Source: Tessaracoccus massiliensis
Lineage (GTDB): Bacteria > Actinomycetota > Actinomycetes > Propionibacteriales > Propionibacteriaceae
Assembly (NCBI RefSeq): GCF_000826065.2
Contig: NZ_LN623543.1
Span: 288,144 to 352,143 of the forward strand
Length of the DNA: 64,000 nt
Direction of reading: 5' to 3'
The notes under the pieces were generated by a model that worked only from the letters and a program-made list of their open reading frames with translations, searched no databases and was not told the origin of the DNA. This document shows positions 30,838-41,700 of this stretch, piece by piece. A program made the translations under genes and the position numbers. Each line of letters starts with the position of its first letter. The first letter of the stretch is position 1.

Positions 30838-31389
30838 GTGACTTCTTCTGCAGTGTGGGTGATCTCCGGCCCCAGCGCCGTCGGTAAGGGCACCGTGTGC
30901 GAGCGGCTGCGCTCCCTCCACCCCGAACCCTTCTACTCGGTCTCCATGACCACCCGGTCCCCGCGCGCGGGGGAGGTGCCCGGTAAGAGCTACCACTTCG
31001 TCGCCATCGACGAGTTCCGCTCCCTCATCGAGGGCGGCGAACTGCTCGAATGGGCCGAGGTGCACGGCAACTACTACGGCACCCCCAGGCAGCCCGTCCT
31101 CGACTCGGTTGCTGAGAACCGCCCGGTGATCCTCGAGATCGATCTCCAAGGTGCGCGGCAGGTCAAGGAGAACCTGCCCGAGGCGCAGCTGATCTTCCTG
31201 AGCCCCCCGTCGTGGGAGGAACTCGTCAGCCGGCTCCGTGGCCGCGGCACCGAGGACGATGCGGCGATGGCCCGGCGCCTGGAGACCGCCAAGCAGGAAC
31301 TGCTGCAGATCGACGAGGCTGACCACGTCATCGTCAATGTGTCGATCGAGGAAACCGTCGAGGCTTTGGTAAGCTTGATGAGCTTGTGA
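30838..31389 (+). CDS. gmk: guanylate kinase
   Basis: The kinase phosphorylates GMP to GDP. The 183 residues have the P-loop ISGPSAVGKGTV near 8, SMTTRSPRAGEVPGKSYHFV for GMP binding near 37, and EIDLQGARQVKENLP near 100. The GTG start is supported by the family N-terminus and the -10 box directly upstream, so its mRNA is probably leaderless. Confidence 0.96.
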   Translation: MTSSAVWVISGPSAVGKGTVCERLRSLHPEPFYSVSMTTRSPRAGEVPGKSYHFVAIDEFRSLIEGGELLEWAEVHGNYYGTPRQPVLDSVAENRPVILEIDLQGARQVKENLPEAQLIFLSPPSWEELVSRLRGRGTEDDAAMARRLETAKQELLQIDEADHVIVNVSIEETVEALVSLMSL

Positions 31390-31410
31390 TCAGAACCCGA
31401 AAGGATCACC

Positions 31411-31755
31411 TTGAACACCCAGCCTGAAGGCATCACCAATCCGCCGATCGACGACCTGCTCGAAGACATCGACTCGAAGTACCGGCTCGTTCTGTTCGCT
31501 GCGAAGCGCGCGCGCCAGATCAACGCGTACTTCTCCCAGCTCGGCGAGGGCCTGCTGGAGAACGTCGGCCCGCTCGTCTCGGCCGCTCCTGAGGAGAAGC
31601 CCCTCTCCATCGCACTGCGCGAGATGAACGAGGGTCTGCTCCAGTACACCGAGATCGATCCCAACGCCGTGGAGGAAGCTCCGGCGGCCACCGACGTCGA
31701 TCCGGCCTTCGCCTTCGTCGATCCCTTCGCGGAGAACGAAACCGCGTCCTCCTGA
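31411..31755 (+). CDS. rpoZ: RNA polymerase omega subunit
   Basis: Omega helps assembly of core RNA polymerase. The 114 residues include the conserved [35 protein letters not shown] and a downstream [21 protein letters not shown]; the tail is acidic. The start is TTG 31411 with GAAAGGA upstream. The usual actinobacterial next gene, coaBC, is absent; metK follows after 84 bp that contain two identical hairpins. Confidence 0.95.
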   Translation: MNTQPEGITNPPIDDLLEDIDSKYRLVLFAAKRARQINAYFSQLGEGLLENVGPLVSAAPEEKPLSIALREMNEGLLQYTEIDPNAVEEAPAATDVDPAFAFVDPFAENETASS

Positions 31756-31770
31756 CGCACCACCCCAGGG

Positions 31771-31822
31771 GGCGGCTTGTCGCCGCCACAGAACCCCTAC
31801 CCACTATGCGGCTTGTCGCCGC
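31771..31822 (+). promoter_or_regulatory. two identical hairpins in front of metK
   Basis: GCGGCTTGTCGCCGC occurs at 31772-31786 and again at 31808-31822. Each copy folds to a GCGGC/GCCGC stem with a TTGTC loop; the first extends by one pair. The second ends 3 nt before the TAGGAG ribosome-binding site of metK. No poly-T follows, so simple terminators are unlikely for the second. I do not recognise a SAM riboswitch. Confidence 0.5.
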
Positions 31823-31839
31823 GCTAGGAGTGCTCAGCC

Positions 31840-33027
31840 ATGAGCCGTCTTTTCACCTCTGAATCCGTCACCGAGGGCCACCCTGACAAGATCGCCGACT
31901 CGATCTCCGATGCCGTGCTCGACGGCCTGCTCGCGCAGGACCGCCAGTCCAGGGTCGCCGTCGAGACGCTCGTGACCACCGGTCTCGTGGTCGTGGCCGG
32001 AGAGGTCTCCACCACCGGGTATGTCGACGTGGCGAACCTGGCCCGCCAGCGCATCCTCGAGATCGGCTACGACTCGTCGAGCAAGGGCTTCGACGGCGCC
32101 TCGTGCGGCGTCAGCGTCGCCATCGGCGCCCAGTCTCCGGACATCGCCCAGGGCGTCGATGACGCGTTCGAGCGCCGCGTCGAGGCCGATGGGGATCTGG
32201 CCAGCGCCCAGGGCGCCGGCGACCAGGGCCTGATGTTCGGCTACGCCTGCAACGAGACCGAAGCGCTCATGCCGCTGCCCATCGACCTGGCCCACCGTCT
32301 GGCCGAGAAGCTGACGGCGGTGCGCAAGGACGGCACGCTCGACTATCTGCGCCCGGATGGCAAGACCCAGGTCACCGTCCGCTACGGTGAGGACGGCCGG
32401 CCTGAAGGCATCGACACCGTGGTGGTCAGCACGCAGCACCGCGCCGACGTCAACCAGCCGCAGATCCATAAGGATCTGCGTCGCGAGGTGATCGGCCCCG
32501 TGCTGGAGCGCTACGGGTTCGGCATGCCGGAGCACGTCTTCATCAACCCCACCGGCAAGTTCGTGATCGGCGGCCCCATGGGCGACGCCGGTGTCACCGG
32601 ACGCAAGATCATCGTCGACACCTACGGCGGCATGGCCCGCCACGGTGGCGGCGCGTTCTCCGGCAAGGACCCCTCGAAGGTGGACCGCTCCGCCGCGTAC
32701 GCCACCCGCTGGGTGGCCAAGAATGTGGTGGCGGCCGGGCTGGCGGAGCGGTGCGAGGTGCAGGTGGCCTACGCCATCGGCAAGGCCCATCCGGTGGGCT
32801 TCTACCTCGATACCTTCGGCACCGCGCAGGTGCCCGAGGATCAGATCCGCAGCGCCGTGCTGGCCACGTTCGATCTGCGTCCCGGCGCGATCATCCGCGA
32901 CCTCGACCTGCTGCGCCCCATCTACAGCGACGTGACGGTCTACGGCCACTTCGGCCGCACCATCCCCGCCGCCACCTGGGAGCGCACGGACCGGGCCGAG
33001 GCACTGGCGGCGGCGGTCAAGGGCTGA
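31840..33027 (+). CDS. metK: S-adenosylmethionine synthetase
   Basis: The enzyme makes AdoMet from methionine and ATP. The 395 residues carry [20 protein letters not shown] at the N-terminus, [16 protein letters not shown] near 126 and [19 protein letters not shown] near 268. ATG 31840 follows TAGGAG by 9 nt. Together with metH, metX, metW and metY elsewhere in the window it completes the methionine-to-AdoMet route. priA starts 3 bp after its stop. Confidence 0.97.
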   Translation: MSRLFTSESVTEGHPDKIADSISDAVLDGLLAQDRQSRVAVETLVTTGLVVVAGEVSTTGYVDVANLARQRILEIGYDSSSKGFDGASCGVSVAIGAQSPDIAQGVDDAFERRVEADGDLASAQGAGDQGLMFGYACNETEALMPLPIDLAHRLAEKLTAVRKDGTLDYLRPDGKTQVTVRYGEDGRPEGIDTVVVSTQHRADVNQPQIHKDLRREVIGPVLERYGFGMPEHVFINPTGKFVIGGPMGDAGVTGRKIIVDTYGGMARHGGGAFSGKDPSKVDRSAAYATRWVAKNVVAAGLAERCEVQVAYAIGKAHPVGFYLDTFGTAQVPEDQIRSAVLATFDLRPGAIIRDLDLLRPIYSDVTVYGHFGRTIPAATWERTDRAEALAAAVKG

Positions 33028-33029
33028 GC

Positions 33030-34964
33030 ATGACGGGCCGGGTGGCGCGGGTCGCCGTCGACGTGGCGCTGGCCCACCTGGACCGGCTGTTCGACTACGA
33101 GGTCCCCGACAAGCTGGCCGATGCGGCCGTGGTCGGAGCCCGCGTGAAGGTGCCGTTCTCCGGCCAGATGCGCGACGGCTGGATCGTCGAGCTGACGGAT
33201 TCCTCCGAGCTCGCGTCGCTCGCCAAGCTCGCCAAGGTCGTCTCACCCGAGCCCCTGGCCACCCCCGAGGTCTACGGCCTGATCCGGGCCGTGGCCGATC
33301 ACTATGCGGGCGTCTGGTCCGACGTGGCGCGCCTTGCGATCCCACCCCGCCACGCGGCGACGGAGAAAAGTCCGCAACGTGAGTGGCCGGAGCCCAAGAA
33401 GCTCGAGCGTGCCACTGTGCTGCCCAGCTATCCGGCTGGCGACTCGCTGCTGGAGGCGCTGGCGGAGGGCCGATCTCCGCGCCTGCTGTGGCAGGCCGCC
33501 GCCGTGCACGGCGGGCCAGGCGACCTGCTGGGCGGCGTCATCGAGGCGGTGGACGCCACGCTGCGCTCCGGCCGCTCTGCCGTGGTGGTGCTGCCCACCG
33601 TGCGCGAGCTCACGCCCGCCGTCGCGCGCTTCCGCGCCGTCTTCGGCCACGGTGCCGTCGGCTCGCTCGCGTCGGAGGCTGGGCGATCAGCCCGCTACCG
33701 TGCGTATCTCGCGGCCGCCCGCGGGCAGGCCAGGATCCTCCTGGGCACACGCAGCGCGGTGTTCGCCCCGGTGCACGACCTCGGGCTGGTGGTGATCGTC
33801 GACGACGGGCATGACGGGCACGAGGAGTTGCGGGCACCGTACCCCCACGCCAGAGCGGTGGCGATCCTCAGATCCTCCCGCCAGCAGGCGGCGCTCATGC
33901 TGGCGGGACATTCCCGCAGCATCGATGCCCAAGCGCTCCTTCAGCGGGGCTGGCTGGGCGAGCTCGCACTGAGCCCAGCCGAGGCCAGGCGCGTGGTCGC
34001 CCCCGTCCGCGCCGTCGGCGAGGTGGAACGCGAGCACGACCCGTCCGCCGCCCGGCTCCGCATCCCGTCCATGGCCTTCCGCTTCCTGCGTGAGCATCTG
34101 CCCCAAGGGCCGGTGCTGGTGCAGGTGCCGATGACGGGCCACTCGGCGTCCCTGGCGTGCCAGCGCTGCGGCAACCGGGCCCTCTGCGCGAAGTGCAGCG
34201 GCCCCATGCGCGCACGCCGCCGCGACGTTCCCGAATGCTCGCTGTGCGGGTTCAAGCCCACGCGCTGGAGTTGCCCGCACTGCCACACCTCCCAGCTGCG
34301 CACCCCGCTGGCCGGTGCCGCCCGCACCGCCGAGGAGCTGGCGCGGGCCTTCCCCGGTGTGCTGGCAGTCAACAGCTCGGCCCGCAACATCCGCGACGAG
34401 ATCCCCGATGAGCCGGCCATAGTCGTCGCCACCCCAGGAGCCGAGCCAGCCGCGCCGTCCGGCTACGCGGGGGTGCTGATCCTGGACACGGAGGTCACGC
34501 TCTCGCGGGTCAGCCTGCGGGCGGCCGAGGAGGCGATGCGCCGATGGTCCAACGCCGCAGCCATGGCCAGGCGCCCTGTCGACGGCGGTTCCGTGCTGCT
34601 GGTGGGCTCGGCCACGCACCCCGCGGTGCAGGCGCTGCTGCGCGCCGATGTGGCAGGCTTTGCCGCCCGGGAGTTGGCGGACAGGGCCGACGCGGGGCTG
34701 ACCCCCGCCGTGAAGATGGCCCGCATCGTCGGCGATCCCGACGCGGTGCGCGAGTTCCTGGACAACGACCCATGGGAGGGGATCGATATCCTCGGTCCCA
34801 CAGAGGTCACCACTGATCGCTGGGCCGCGCTGCTGCGGACCCCTGTGGACCGGGCGCGGGAACTGGCGCGCAGCGTCAAGAGCGCGGCCGCCATCCGCTC
34901 GGCGCGCAAGGAGCGTGGCAAGCTCAGCATCCACGTCGACCCCGGATCCCTGGAGGACAGATGA
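33030..34964 (+). CDS. priA: PriA-like primosomal protein lacking helicase motifs
   Basis: PriA restarts stalled forks. The 644-residue protein keeps the N-terminal 3'-DNA-binding domain (RVAVDVALAHLDRLFDYEVP) and the zinc-binding cysteines (CQRCGNRALCAKC, then CSLCGFKPTRWSCPHC) near 375-425. The ATPase core is degenerate: there is no GxGKT Walker A where one is expected (RSAVVVLPTVRE near 185), and the DEAH box reads DDGHD. This is known for actinobacterial PriA, which is thought not to be a helicase. ATG 33030 is chosen because upstream sequence belongs to metK. It overlaps fmt by 4 bp. Confidence 0.9.
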   Translation: MTGRVARVAVDVALAHLDRLFDYEVPDKLADAAVVGARVKVPFSGQMRDGWIVELTDSSELASLAKLAKVVSPEPLATPEVYGLIRAVADHYAGVWSDVARLAIPPRHAATEKSPQREWPEPKKLERATVLPSYPAGDSLLEALAEGRSPRLLWQAAAVHGGPGDLLGGVIEAVDATLRSGRSAVVVLPTVRELTPAVARFRAVFGHGAVGSLASEAGRSARYRAYLAAARGQARILLGTRSAVFAPVHDLGLVVIVDDGHDGHEELRAPYPHARAVAILRSSRQQAALMLAGHSRSIDAQALLQRGWLGELALSPAEARRVVAPVRAVGEVEREHDPSAARLRIPSMAFRFLREHLPQGPVLVQVPMTGHSASLACQRCGNRALCAKCSGPMRARRRDVPECSLCGFKPTRWSCPHCHTSQLRTPLAGAARTAEELARAFPGVLAVNSSARNIRDEIPDEPAIVVATPGAEPAAPSGYAGVLILDTEVTLSRVSLRAAEEAMRRWSNAAAMARRPVDGGSVLLVGSATHPAVQALLRADVAGFAARELADRADAGLTPAVKMARIVGDPDAVREFLDNDPWEGIDILGPTEVTTDRWAALLRTPVDRARELARSVKSAAAIRSARKERGKLSIHVDPGSLEDR

Positions 34965-35872
34965 GGCTCGTCTTTGCCGGCACCCCCGAGGTGGCCGTCC
35001 CGGCCCTCGATGCGCTCGTCGCGTCGGATCATGACGTCGCGGCCGTGATCACCCGGCCCGATGCACCCGCAGGCCGCGGCCGGAAGCTGACACCGTCGCC
35101 CGTGGCGGTGCGTGCCGAGGAGTTGGGCATCGAGGTGCTCACACCGGGCCATCCGCGCGAGCCGGAGTTCCAGGACCGGTTCAGGGAGCTGGCGCCGGAG
35201 GTGTGCCCCGTCGTGGCCTACGGAGCCCTGCTGCCCCAGTCGGCGCTGGACATCCCGGCGCACGGCTGGGTGAACCTGCACTTCTCGCTGCTGCCACGGT
35301 GGCGCGGAGCCGCCCCGGTGCAGCGGGCGATCATGGCCGGCGACGCCGAGATCGGCACCGCCTGCTTCCAGATCGTCCGGGAACTCGACGCCGGCGACGT
35401 CTACCTGATGGAGTCGCGGCCCATGCCGGAAGCGACCGCGGGGGAACTGCTCGCTGCGCTGGCTGAGACCGGTGCGCAGCAACTGGTGCGGGCCATCGAC
35501 ATGGTGGCGGCGGGGGAGCGCCCCACCCCTCAGCCGACCGAGGGCGTGACGATCGCGCCGAAGATCACTGTCGAGGAGGCCAGGATCGACTGGACCCGCC
35601 CTGCCCTCGACCTACGCAACCACATCATGGGCTGCTCGCCGGATCCCGGCGCCTGGTGCGAGCTGGACGGCCAACGTTTCAAGATTTACCGGGCCGCCGT
35701 CGCGGCTTCTCCGGCGCTGTCCCCGGGCGAGCTGTCCCGGACGAAGCGCCAGGCCTTCGTCGGCACCGGCGCGGGCACGCTCGAACTGCTCGAGGTCCAG
35801 CCCGCCGGAAAGCGGCGGATGGCCGCGATGGACTGGGCCAGGAACGCCCCTGAAGGTCTGGTGCTCGGATGA
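34961..35872 (+). CDS. fmt: methionyl-tRNA formyltransferase
   Basis: The enzyme formylates initiator Met-tRNA using 10-formyl-THF. The 303 residues have [15 protein letters not shown] at the start, [18 protein letters not shown] near 30, and the catalytic Asn/His in [21 protein letters not shown] near 105. A C-terminal tRNA-binding domain follows. ATG 34961 overlaps the priA stop and its own stop overlaps rsmB (ATGA). Its substrate would normally be made in part by Fhs or FolD; fhs survives here only as a fragment at 55617. Confidence 0.96.
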   Translation: MRLVFAGTPEVAVPALDALVASDHDVAAVITRPDAPAGRGRKLTPSPVAVRAEELGIEVLTPGHPREPEFQDRFRELAPEVCPVVAYGALLPQSALDIPAHGWVNLHFSLLPRWRGAAPVQRAIMAGDAEIGTACFQIVRELDAGDVYLMESRPMPEATAGELLAALAETGAQQLVRAIDMVAAGERPTPQPTEGVTIAPKITVEEARIDWTRPALDLRNHIMGCSPDPGAWCELDGQRFKIYRAAVAASPALSPGELSRTKRQAFVGTGAGTLELLEVQPAGKRRMAAMDWARNAPEGLVLG

Positions 35873-37176
35873 ACCCCCGTCGCGTCGCCTTCGACGTCCT
35901 GCGGCAGGTCACCGGAGAGGACGCCTACGCCAATCTGGTGCTCTCCAAGCGGCTGGCCACCGCCGGGCTCGACACGCGCGACGCCGGCCTGGTCACCGAA
36001 CTCGTCTCCGGCACCTGCCGGCTGATGGGCACCTACGATCGCGTGATCGAGGCGGCGTCCGGCCGGGCGCTGTCGACGCTGCAGCCCGCCGTCGTCGACC
36101 TGCTGCGCCTGGGCGCCCACCAGCTGCTGGGCATGCGGATGAAGAAGTATGCGGCGGTGACCTCGACGGTGGACCTGGCCCGCGCGACCGTGGGGCAGCG
36201 GGTCACCGGCCTGGTCAACGCCATCATGCGCAAACTCTCTGCCCACGATCTCGACGGCTGGCTCGACGTGCTCGCAGCGGGCGCGGATCCGCTGGACGAG
36301 CTGGCCATCCGGGGGCACCACCCGCGCTGGATCGTCGAGGCGTACGCCGATGTGCTGCCGGCAGAGGAACTCCCCGCGGCGTTGGCCGCGAACAACGTCG
36401 CGCCACACCCCACGCTGGTGGTTCGGCCCGGGTTGGCGAAGGTGCAGGAACTGCGCGGCGCCACACCCGCCCGGTTCTCGCCGTTCGGCGCGACGGCGGA
36501 GGGGGCGCCGTCCGAGCAGACCGCGGTGCGCCAGGGCAGGGCAGGGGTGCAGGACGAGGGCTCCCAGCTCGTCGCGTGGGCCCTGTCCCACACCGCGGCC
36601 CCCGAGGGCCCGTGGCTGGACCTGTGCGCGGGCCCGGGAGGCAAGGCGTCGTTGCTGGCGGGTTTGGCGCGGCAGCAGGGTACCTGGCTGCTGGCCTCCG
36701 AGCTGCAGGAGCATCGGACCCGCCTGGTGGCGCAGTCGCTGGGCGCGTACCCCGACGGCACCGTCACCGTGGTCGCCGACGGCACGAAGCCGGCCTGGGG
36801 GCGGGCGTTCAGCCGCGTCATGGCGGACGTGCCGTGCAGCGGGCTCGGGGCTCTGCGCCGCCGCCCGGAGTCGCGCTGGCGGAGGAGTCCCGAGGACGTC
36901 ACCGCGCTCGGCTCCCTCCAGCGCGAACTGCTGCGGAAGGCCATCGCCTCGACCGTACCCCGGGGCGTGGTGGCCTACGTGACGTGCTCGCCGCACCGCG
37001 CCGAGACCGTCGAGGTGGTCAACGACGTGCTGGCGGAGCATCCCGGCGCCACGCGGCTGCACGCGCCGGACATGCTCCCCGACGTGCCGGATGCCGCGCT
37101 CGGCGACGACATCCAGCTGTGGCCGCACCGCCACGGCACCGACGCCATGTACCTCGCCCTGCTGTCGGTAGAGTGA
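35869..37176 (+). CDS. rsmB: 16S rRNA m5C967 methyltransferase RsmB
   Basis: The enzyme methylates C967 of 16S rRNA. An N-terminal NusB-like RNA-binding domain (about 1-135) precedes the Rossmann methyltransferase: [16 protein letters not shown] near 250 binds AdoMet, and the two catalytic cysteines are in [15 protein letters not shown] near 323 and VTCSPHRAE near 370. The 435 residues are typical. The 3' end overlaps the -10 box of rpe. Confidence 0.95.
   Translation: MNPRRVAFDVLRQVTGEDAYANLVLSKRLATAGLDTRDAGLVTELVSGTCRLMGTYDRVIEAASGRALSTLQPAVVDLLRLGAHQLLGMRMKKYAAVTSTVDLARATVGQRVTGLVNAIMRKLSAHDLDGWLDVLAAGADPLDELAIRGHHPRWIVEAYADVLPAEELPAALAANNVAPHPTLVVRPGLAKVQELRGATPARFSPFGATAEGAPSEQTAVRQGRAGVQDEGSQLVAWALSHTAAPEGPWLDLCAGPGGKASLLAGLARQQGTWLLASELQEHRTRLVAQSLGAYPDGTVTVVADGTKPAWGRAFSRVMADVPCSGLGALRRRPESRWRRSPEDVTALGSLQRELLRKAIASTVPRGVVAYVTCSPHRAETVEVVNDVLAEHPGATRLHAPDMLPDVPDAALGDDIQLWPHRHGTDAMYLALLSVE
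37169..37174 (+). promoter_or_regulatory. putative -10 box for leaderless rpe
   Basis: TAGAGT lies over the last codons and stop of rsmB and ends 7 nt before ATG 37182, with no ribosome-binding site. It would allow rpe to be expressed apart from rsmB. Confidence 0.45.
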
Positions 37177-37181
37177 TCGCC

Positions 37182-37835
37182 ATGCGTATCACCCCGAGCA
37201 TCCTCAACGCCGATTTTGCCAACCTCGCCACGGAGATCGGACGCATCGACAGCGCCGATGCGATCCACGTCGACGTGATGGACAACCACTTCGTGCCGAA
37301 CCTCAGCATAGGCCTGCCCGTCGTGGAATCCATCCGTGCGACGAGCAGCAAGATGCTCGACATCCACCTCATGATCGAGGATCCGGACCGCTGGGCGCCC
37401 GCCTACGCGGAGGCCGGCGCCGAATCGGTGACCTTCCACGTGGAGGCCGCACACGCGCCCATCCGTCTGGCACGCGAGCTGCGCCGCCTGGGCGCCCGTG
37501 CGTCGATGGGGTTGAAGCCCGCCACCCCGATCGACGCGTACGCCGGCATGCTCGACGAGGTGGACATGGTGCTGCTGATGACGGTGGAGCCCGGCTTCGG
37601 TGGGCAGAAGTTCCTCGACCTTGTGCTGCCGAAGATCAAGCGCACCCGCGAGCTGCTGGGGGAGCGCCCCATCTGGCTGCAGGTCGACGGCGGGGTCAGC
37701 GTCGAGACCATCGAACGCTGCGCCGAGGCCGGGGCGGACACGTTCGTGGCGGGATCTGCCGTCTACAACGCCGAGGATCCCGACGCGATGGTCAACCAGC
37801 TGCGCGACATGGCGGTTGCCGCCTGCCGTCACTGA
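37182..37835 (+). CDS. rpe: ribulose-phosphate 3-epimerase
   Basis: This TIM-barrel enzyme of the pentose phosphate pathway interconverts Ru5P and Xu5P. The 217 residues include [13 protein letters not shown], the metal-ligand [28 protein letters not shown] near 130 and [10 protein letters not shown] near 167. ATG 37182 is preferred over an in-frame GTG at 37173 that overlaps the rsmB stop. The 3' end overlaps the convergent PAC2 gene by 7 bp. Confidence 0.95.
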   Translation: MRITPSILNADFANLATEIGRIDSADAIHVDVMDNHFVPNLSIGLPVVESIRATSSKMLDIHLMIEDPDRWAPAYAEAGAESVTFHVEAAHAPIRLARELRRLGARASMGLKPATPIDAYAGMLDEVDMVLLMTVEPGFGGQKFLDLVLPKIKRTRELLGERPIWLQVDGGVSVETIERCAEAGADTFVAGSAVYNAEDPDAMVNQLRDMAVAACRH

Positions 37836-38680
37836 GCGCTGGAAGGGCCTTCGTCGCGCCGCCTGCGCAGGAACTTCTCCAATTCGGCGGCGATCGTGTC
37901 GCCCGTGGCCTCCTCCACCTCTTCGGTGTCGCGGGCCTCTTCCAGCTGGCCGATGTACTCGGCGATGTCAGGATCCTGCTGGCTCAACTGATCGACCGCC
38001 GCTGTCCACTTCTCGGCGTCCTGGGGCAGCTCAGCATGGTGCAGCTGCACGTGCAGCAGCGTCTCCAGCTCCGTCAGCAGCGCGTCCTGCGCCTTCGGGT
38101 TGGGCGGCGAGGACACGTAGTGCGGAACGGAGACCCACACGGAGGCCGCCGGGATGCGTTCGTGCAGCAGAAGTTGGCTGGCCACGCCGATCATGCCCGT
38201 GGGGCCGGTGTAGTCGCTGGAGCTGACGTTGTAGCGGCGCTCGACCGCCGGGTCGTTGGTGTGCACGCCCACTGGTAGCGGCCGGGAGTGCGGCGTGTCG
38301 CTGAGCATGGCGCCGACGAAGATGACCAACTCCGGGTCGATCTTCTTGATCTTGTCCACCAGTTCCATCGAGAACTGGCGCCACAGCAGGTTGGGCTCCG
38401 GCCCCATGACCACGATGATGTCGCGGTCCGGATGGTGTACGGCCCGCAGCCGCAGCGCGGGCCACTCCACGAATGTGCCGTCGGCGGTGCGGTGCAGCAT
38501 CGGCCTGGTCTGCTGGAAGTCCCAGTACCGCTCGTCGTCGAGGATGCCCGCATCCGTGCCGGGGTAGGAGTCCATCAGATGACGCAGCAGGTCACTGGCC
38601 GCGTTGCCGGCATCGTTCCAACCGGAGAACGCGATCACCACTGCGGGGTCGCGGAGACCGTCCATAGGCGCGAACTGCAT
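37829..38680 (-). CDS. PAC2 (proteasome assembly chaperone) family protein
   Basis: The 283-residue protein belongs to the PAC2 family: [26 protein letters not shown] at the start, then [21 protein letters not shown] and [21 protein letters not shown]. Its role in bacteria is not established; a link to the proteasome is suggested by the family name and by prcBA 5.5 kb away. The tail is acidic and ends in a basic [12 protein letters not shown] 38680 has TAGAGT 6 nt upstream and is divergent from metH with only 36 bp between the start codons. Confidence 0.88.
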   Translation of the reverse strand: MQFAPMDGLRDPAVVIAFSGWNDAGNAASDLLRHLMDSYPGTDAGILDDERYWDFQQTRPMLHRTADGTFVEWPALRLRAVHHPDRDIIVVMGPEPNLLWRQFSMELVDKIKKIDPELVIFVGAMLSDTPHSRPLPVGVHTNDPAVERRYNVSSSDYTGPTGMIGVASQLLLHERIPAASVWVSVPHYVSSPPNPKAQDALLTELETLLHVQLHHAELPQDAEKWTAAVDQLSQQDPDIAEYIGQLEEARDTEEVEEATGDTIAAELEKFLRRRRDEGPSSAQ

Positions 38681-38686
38681 TGGTCC

Positions 38687-38692
38687 ACTCTA
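38687..38692 (-). promoter_or_regulatory. putative -10 box for the PAC2 gene
   Basis: TAGAGT on the minus strand ends 6 nt before the PAC2 ATG. Together with the metH box 12 bp further right it forms a compact divergent promoter pair. Confidence 0.5.
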
Positions 38693-38704
38693 CCTGGGTG
38701 GGGA

Positions 38705-38710
38705 TAGCCT
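38705..38710 (+). promoter_or_regulatory. putative -10 box for leaderless metH
   Basis: TAGCCT ends 6 nt before GTG 38717. The 36-bp gap to the divergent PAC2 gene leaves no room for a cobalamin riboswitch. Confidence 0.5.
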
Positions 38711-38716
38711 TGCCGC

Positions 38717-41700
38717 GTGGCTACCTCCTTGAGAGACCTGTTGAACCGTCGCGTCCTCGTCGCCGATGGGGCGATGGGCACCATGCTGCAGTCCTTCGGC
38801 GAGCTCAGCCTCGGCGATGACTTCCAGGGGCTCGAAGGGTGCAACGAGATCCTCAACGTGACGCGGCCCGACGTGGTCGCCTCCGTGCACCGGGCCTACT
38901 TCGAGGCCGGCGCAGACGCCGTCGAGACCAACTCGTTCGGCACCAACCTGGCGGCGCTGGCCGAATACGACATCGTCGACCGACTGGAGGAGTTGGCCGA
39001 GGCGGCAGCACGGATCGCCAGGGGAGTAGCCGACGAGTTCACCGACAAGCCGCGCTTCGTGCTGGGTTCCGTCGGTCCCGGCACCAAGCTGCCGACCCTG
39101 GGGCACGTGCAGTTCGAGGCCATCCGCGACGCCTACCAACTGCAGGTGGCCGCGATGATCCGCGGCGGCATCGACGCCGTGCAGATCGAGACATCGCAGG
39201 ACCTCCTGCAGGCCAAGGCCGCCGTGATCGCCGCGCAGCGGGCTGCGGAGGAGGCGGGCGTGGATCTGCCCATCCTGGTCAACGTCACCGTCGAGACCAC
39301 CGGCACGATGTTGCTGGGCTCCGAGATCGGGGCCGCGCTGACGTCGCTGGAGGCGCTGGGCATCGACTGCATCGGCCTCAACTGCGCCACCGGCCCGGCC
39401 GAGATGAGCGAGCACCTGCGCCACCTCGCCCGCAACTCCACCATCGCCGTGGGCACCATGCCCAACGCCGGCCTGCCCGAGCTGACCGCCGACGGCGCCC
39501 GCTACCCGCTCACGCCCGACGGCATGGCGGAGGCCCTCGGCCAGTACCTCGACGAGTTCGGCCTGGCGTTCATCGGCGGCTGCTGCGGCACCACACCTGA
39601 GCACATCCGGCTGCTGGCCGAGCGGTTCAGCGGGCGCGAGGTCGTCGCCCGCGAGCCCCAGCCGGAGAACTCGGCAAGCTCGCTGTACATCCAGGTGCCG
39701 TTCGGGCAGGACGCCAGCTACCTCAACATCGGCGAGCGCACCAACGCCAACGGCTCCAAGGCGTTCCGCGAGGCCATGCTGGCGGAGAACTGGGACGAAT
39801 GCATCGAGATCGCCAAGGCCCAGGCCCGCGACGGCGCGCACGTGCTCGATCTGTGCGTCGACTACGTGGGCCGCGACGGCGTGGCGGACATGAAGGAACT
39901 GGCCTCACGCCTGTCCACCGCCGTGACCCTGCCCATCGTGCTCGACTCCACCGAGCCGGAGGTGCTCAAGGCGGGCCTCGAGCACCTCGCGGGCCGCGCC
40001 ATCATCAACTCCGTCAACTACGAGGACGGCGACGGGCCGCAGTCCCGGTTCGGGCGGATCATGCCGCTGGTCAAGGAGCACGGCGCTGCCGTCGTGGCAC
40101 TGACCATCGATGAGGAGGGCCAGGCCCGCACCGCGGAGTGGAAGGTGCGCGTCGCGTCGCGCCTCATCGACGACCTGACGCAGAACTGGGGCATGGACGT
40201 GGGCGACATCCTCGTCGACTGCCTCACGTTCCCCATCGCCACCGGCCAGGAGGAGACCCGCCGCGACGGTATCGAGACCATCGAGGCCATCCGGGAACTG
40301 AAGCGGCGCTACCCCGGGGTGCGCACCACGCTGGGCGTGTCCAACGTCTCGTTCGGCCTCAACCCGGCCGCGCGGATCGTGCTCAACTCCGTGTTCCTGC
40401 ACGAGTGTGTGCAGGCCGGTCTTGATTCGGCGATCGTGCACAGCGCCAAGATCCTGCCGATGGACCGGATCCCCGAGGAGCAGCGCGAGGTCGCCCTCGA
40501 CATGATCTACGACCGCCGCCGCGAGGGCTACGACCCGCTGTCGAAGTTCCTCCAACTCTTCGAGGGCGTCACCGCCGCCTCCGTACGCGCCTCGCGGGCC
40601 GCCGAGCTGGCCGCGCTGCCGCTGGCCGAGCGGCTGCAGCGTCGCATCATCGACGGCGAGTCCAAGGGGCTGACCGCAGACCTCGACGAGGCGCTGCAAT
40701 CCAAGCCCGCGCTCGACATCATCAACGAGGACCTCCTCGCCGGCATGAAGACCGTCGGTGAGCTGTTCGGCTCCGGCCAGATGCAACTGCCGTTCGTCCT
40801 GCAGTCCGCAGAGACCATGAAGCAGGCCGTGGCCCACCTCGAACCGCACATGGAGAAGAGCGACACCGACGAGGGCAAGGGCACTCTCGTGCTGGCCACA
40901 GTCCGCGGCGACGTGCACGACATCGGCAAGAACCTCGTCGACATCATCGTCAGCAACAACGGCTACACCGTGATCAACATCGGTATCAAGCAGCCGTTGC
41001 AGGCGATCATTGATGCCGCGGAGGAGCACGGCGCCGACGCCATCGGCATGTCGGGCCTCCTGGTGAAGTCCACGCTCGTGATGAAGGACAACCTGGCTGA
41101 ACTCAACCGCCTCGGACTCGCTCAGAAGTACCCCGTGTTGTTGGGCGGTGCCGCGCTGACACGCACCTTCGTCGAGCACGACCTTGGCGACATGTTCGAG
41201 GGGCAGGTGCGCTACGCCAAGGACGCGTTCGAGGGCCTGGCGCTCATGGACGCGGTGATGGCCGTCAAGCGGGGCGTGCCCGGGGCATCCCTTCCCGAAC
41301 CCCGCAAGCGCCGCCACGCGAAGGTGGAGGTCGAGGAGGAGCCCATCGAGCCGGGCACACGGTCCGACGTCGCACGCGATGTCGACGTCCCCACCCCGCC
41401 GTTCTGGGGCACGCGGGTGGTCAAGGGCATCCCGCTAGCCGACGTGGCCGCGTGGCTGGACCACCGGGCCACCTTCATGGGCCAATGGGGCCTGAAGGGC
41501 CAGCGTGGCGGGCCGTCGTTCGAGGAGATCGTCGAGGCCGAGGCCATGCCGCGGCTGCGGATGTGGATGGACCGGATCAAGACCGAGAATCTCGCCAACT
41601 TCGGCGTCGTCTACGGCTACTTCCCGGTGCACTCCGACGGCGAGACGCTCATCGTCGGCTCGCCCGGCGACCCGCAGCGTGAGCTGACCCGGTTCACGTT

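Noticed and set aside
38681-38716. Cobalamin riboswitch upstream of metH
   Set aside because: Only 36 bp separate metH from the divergent gene; there is no room and no B12-box-like sequence.
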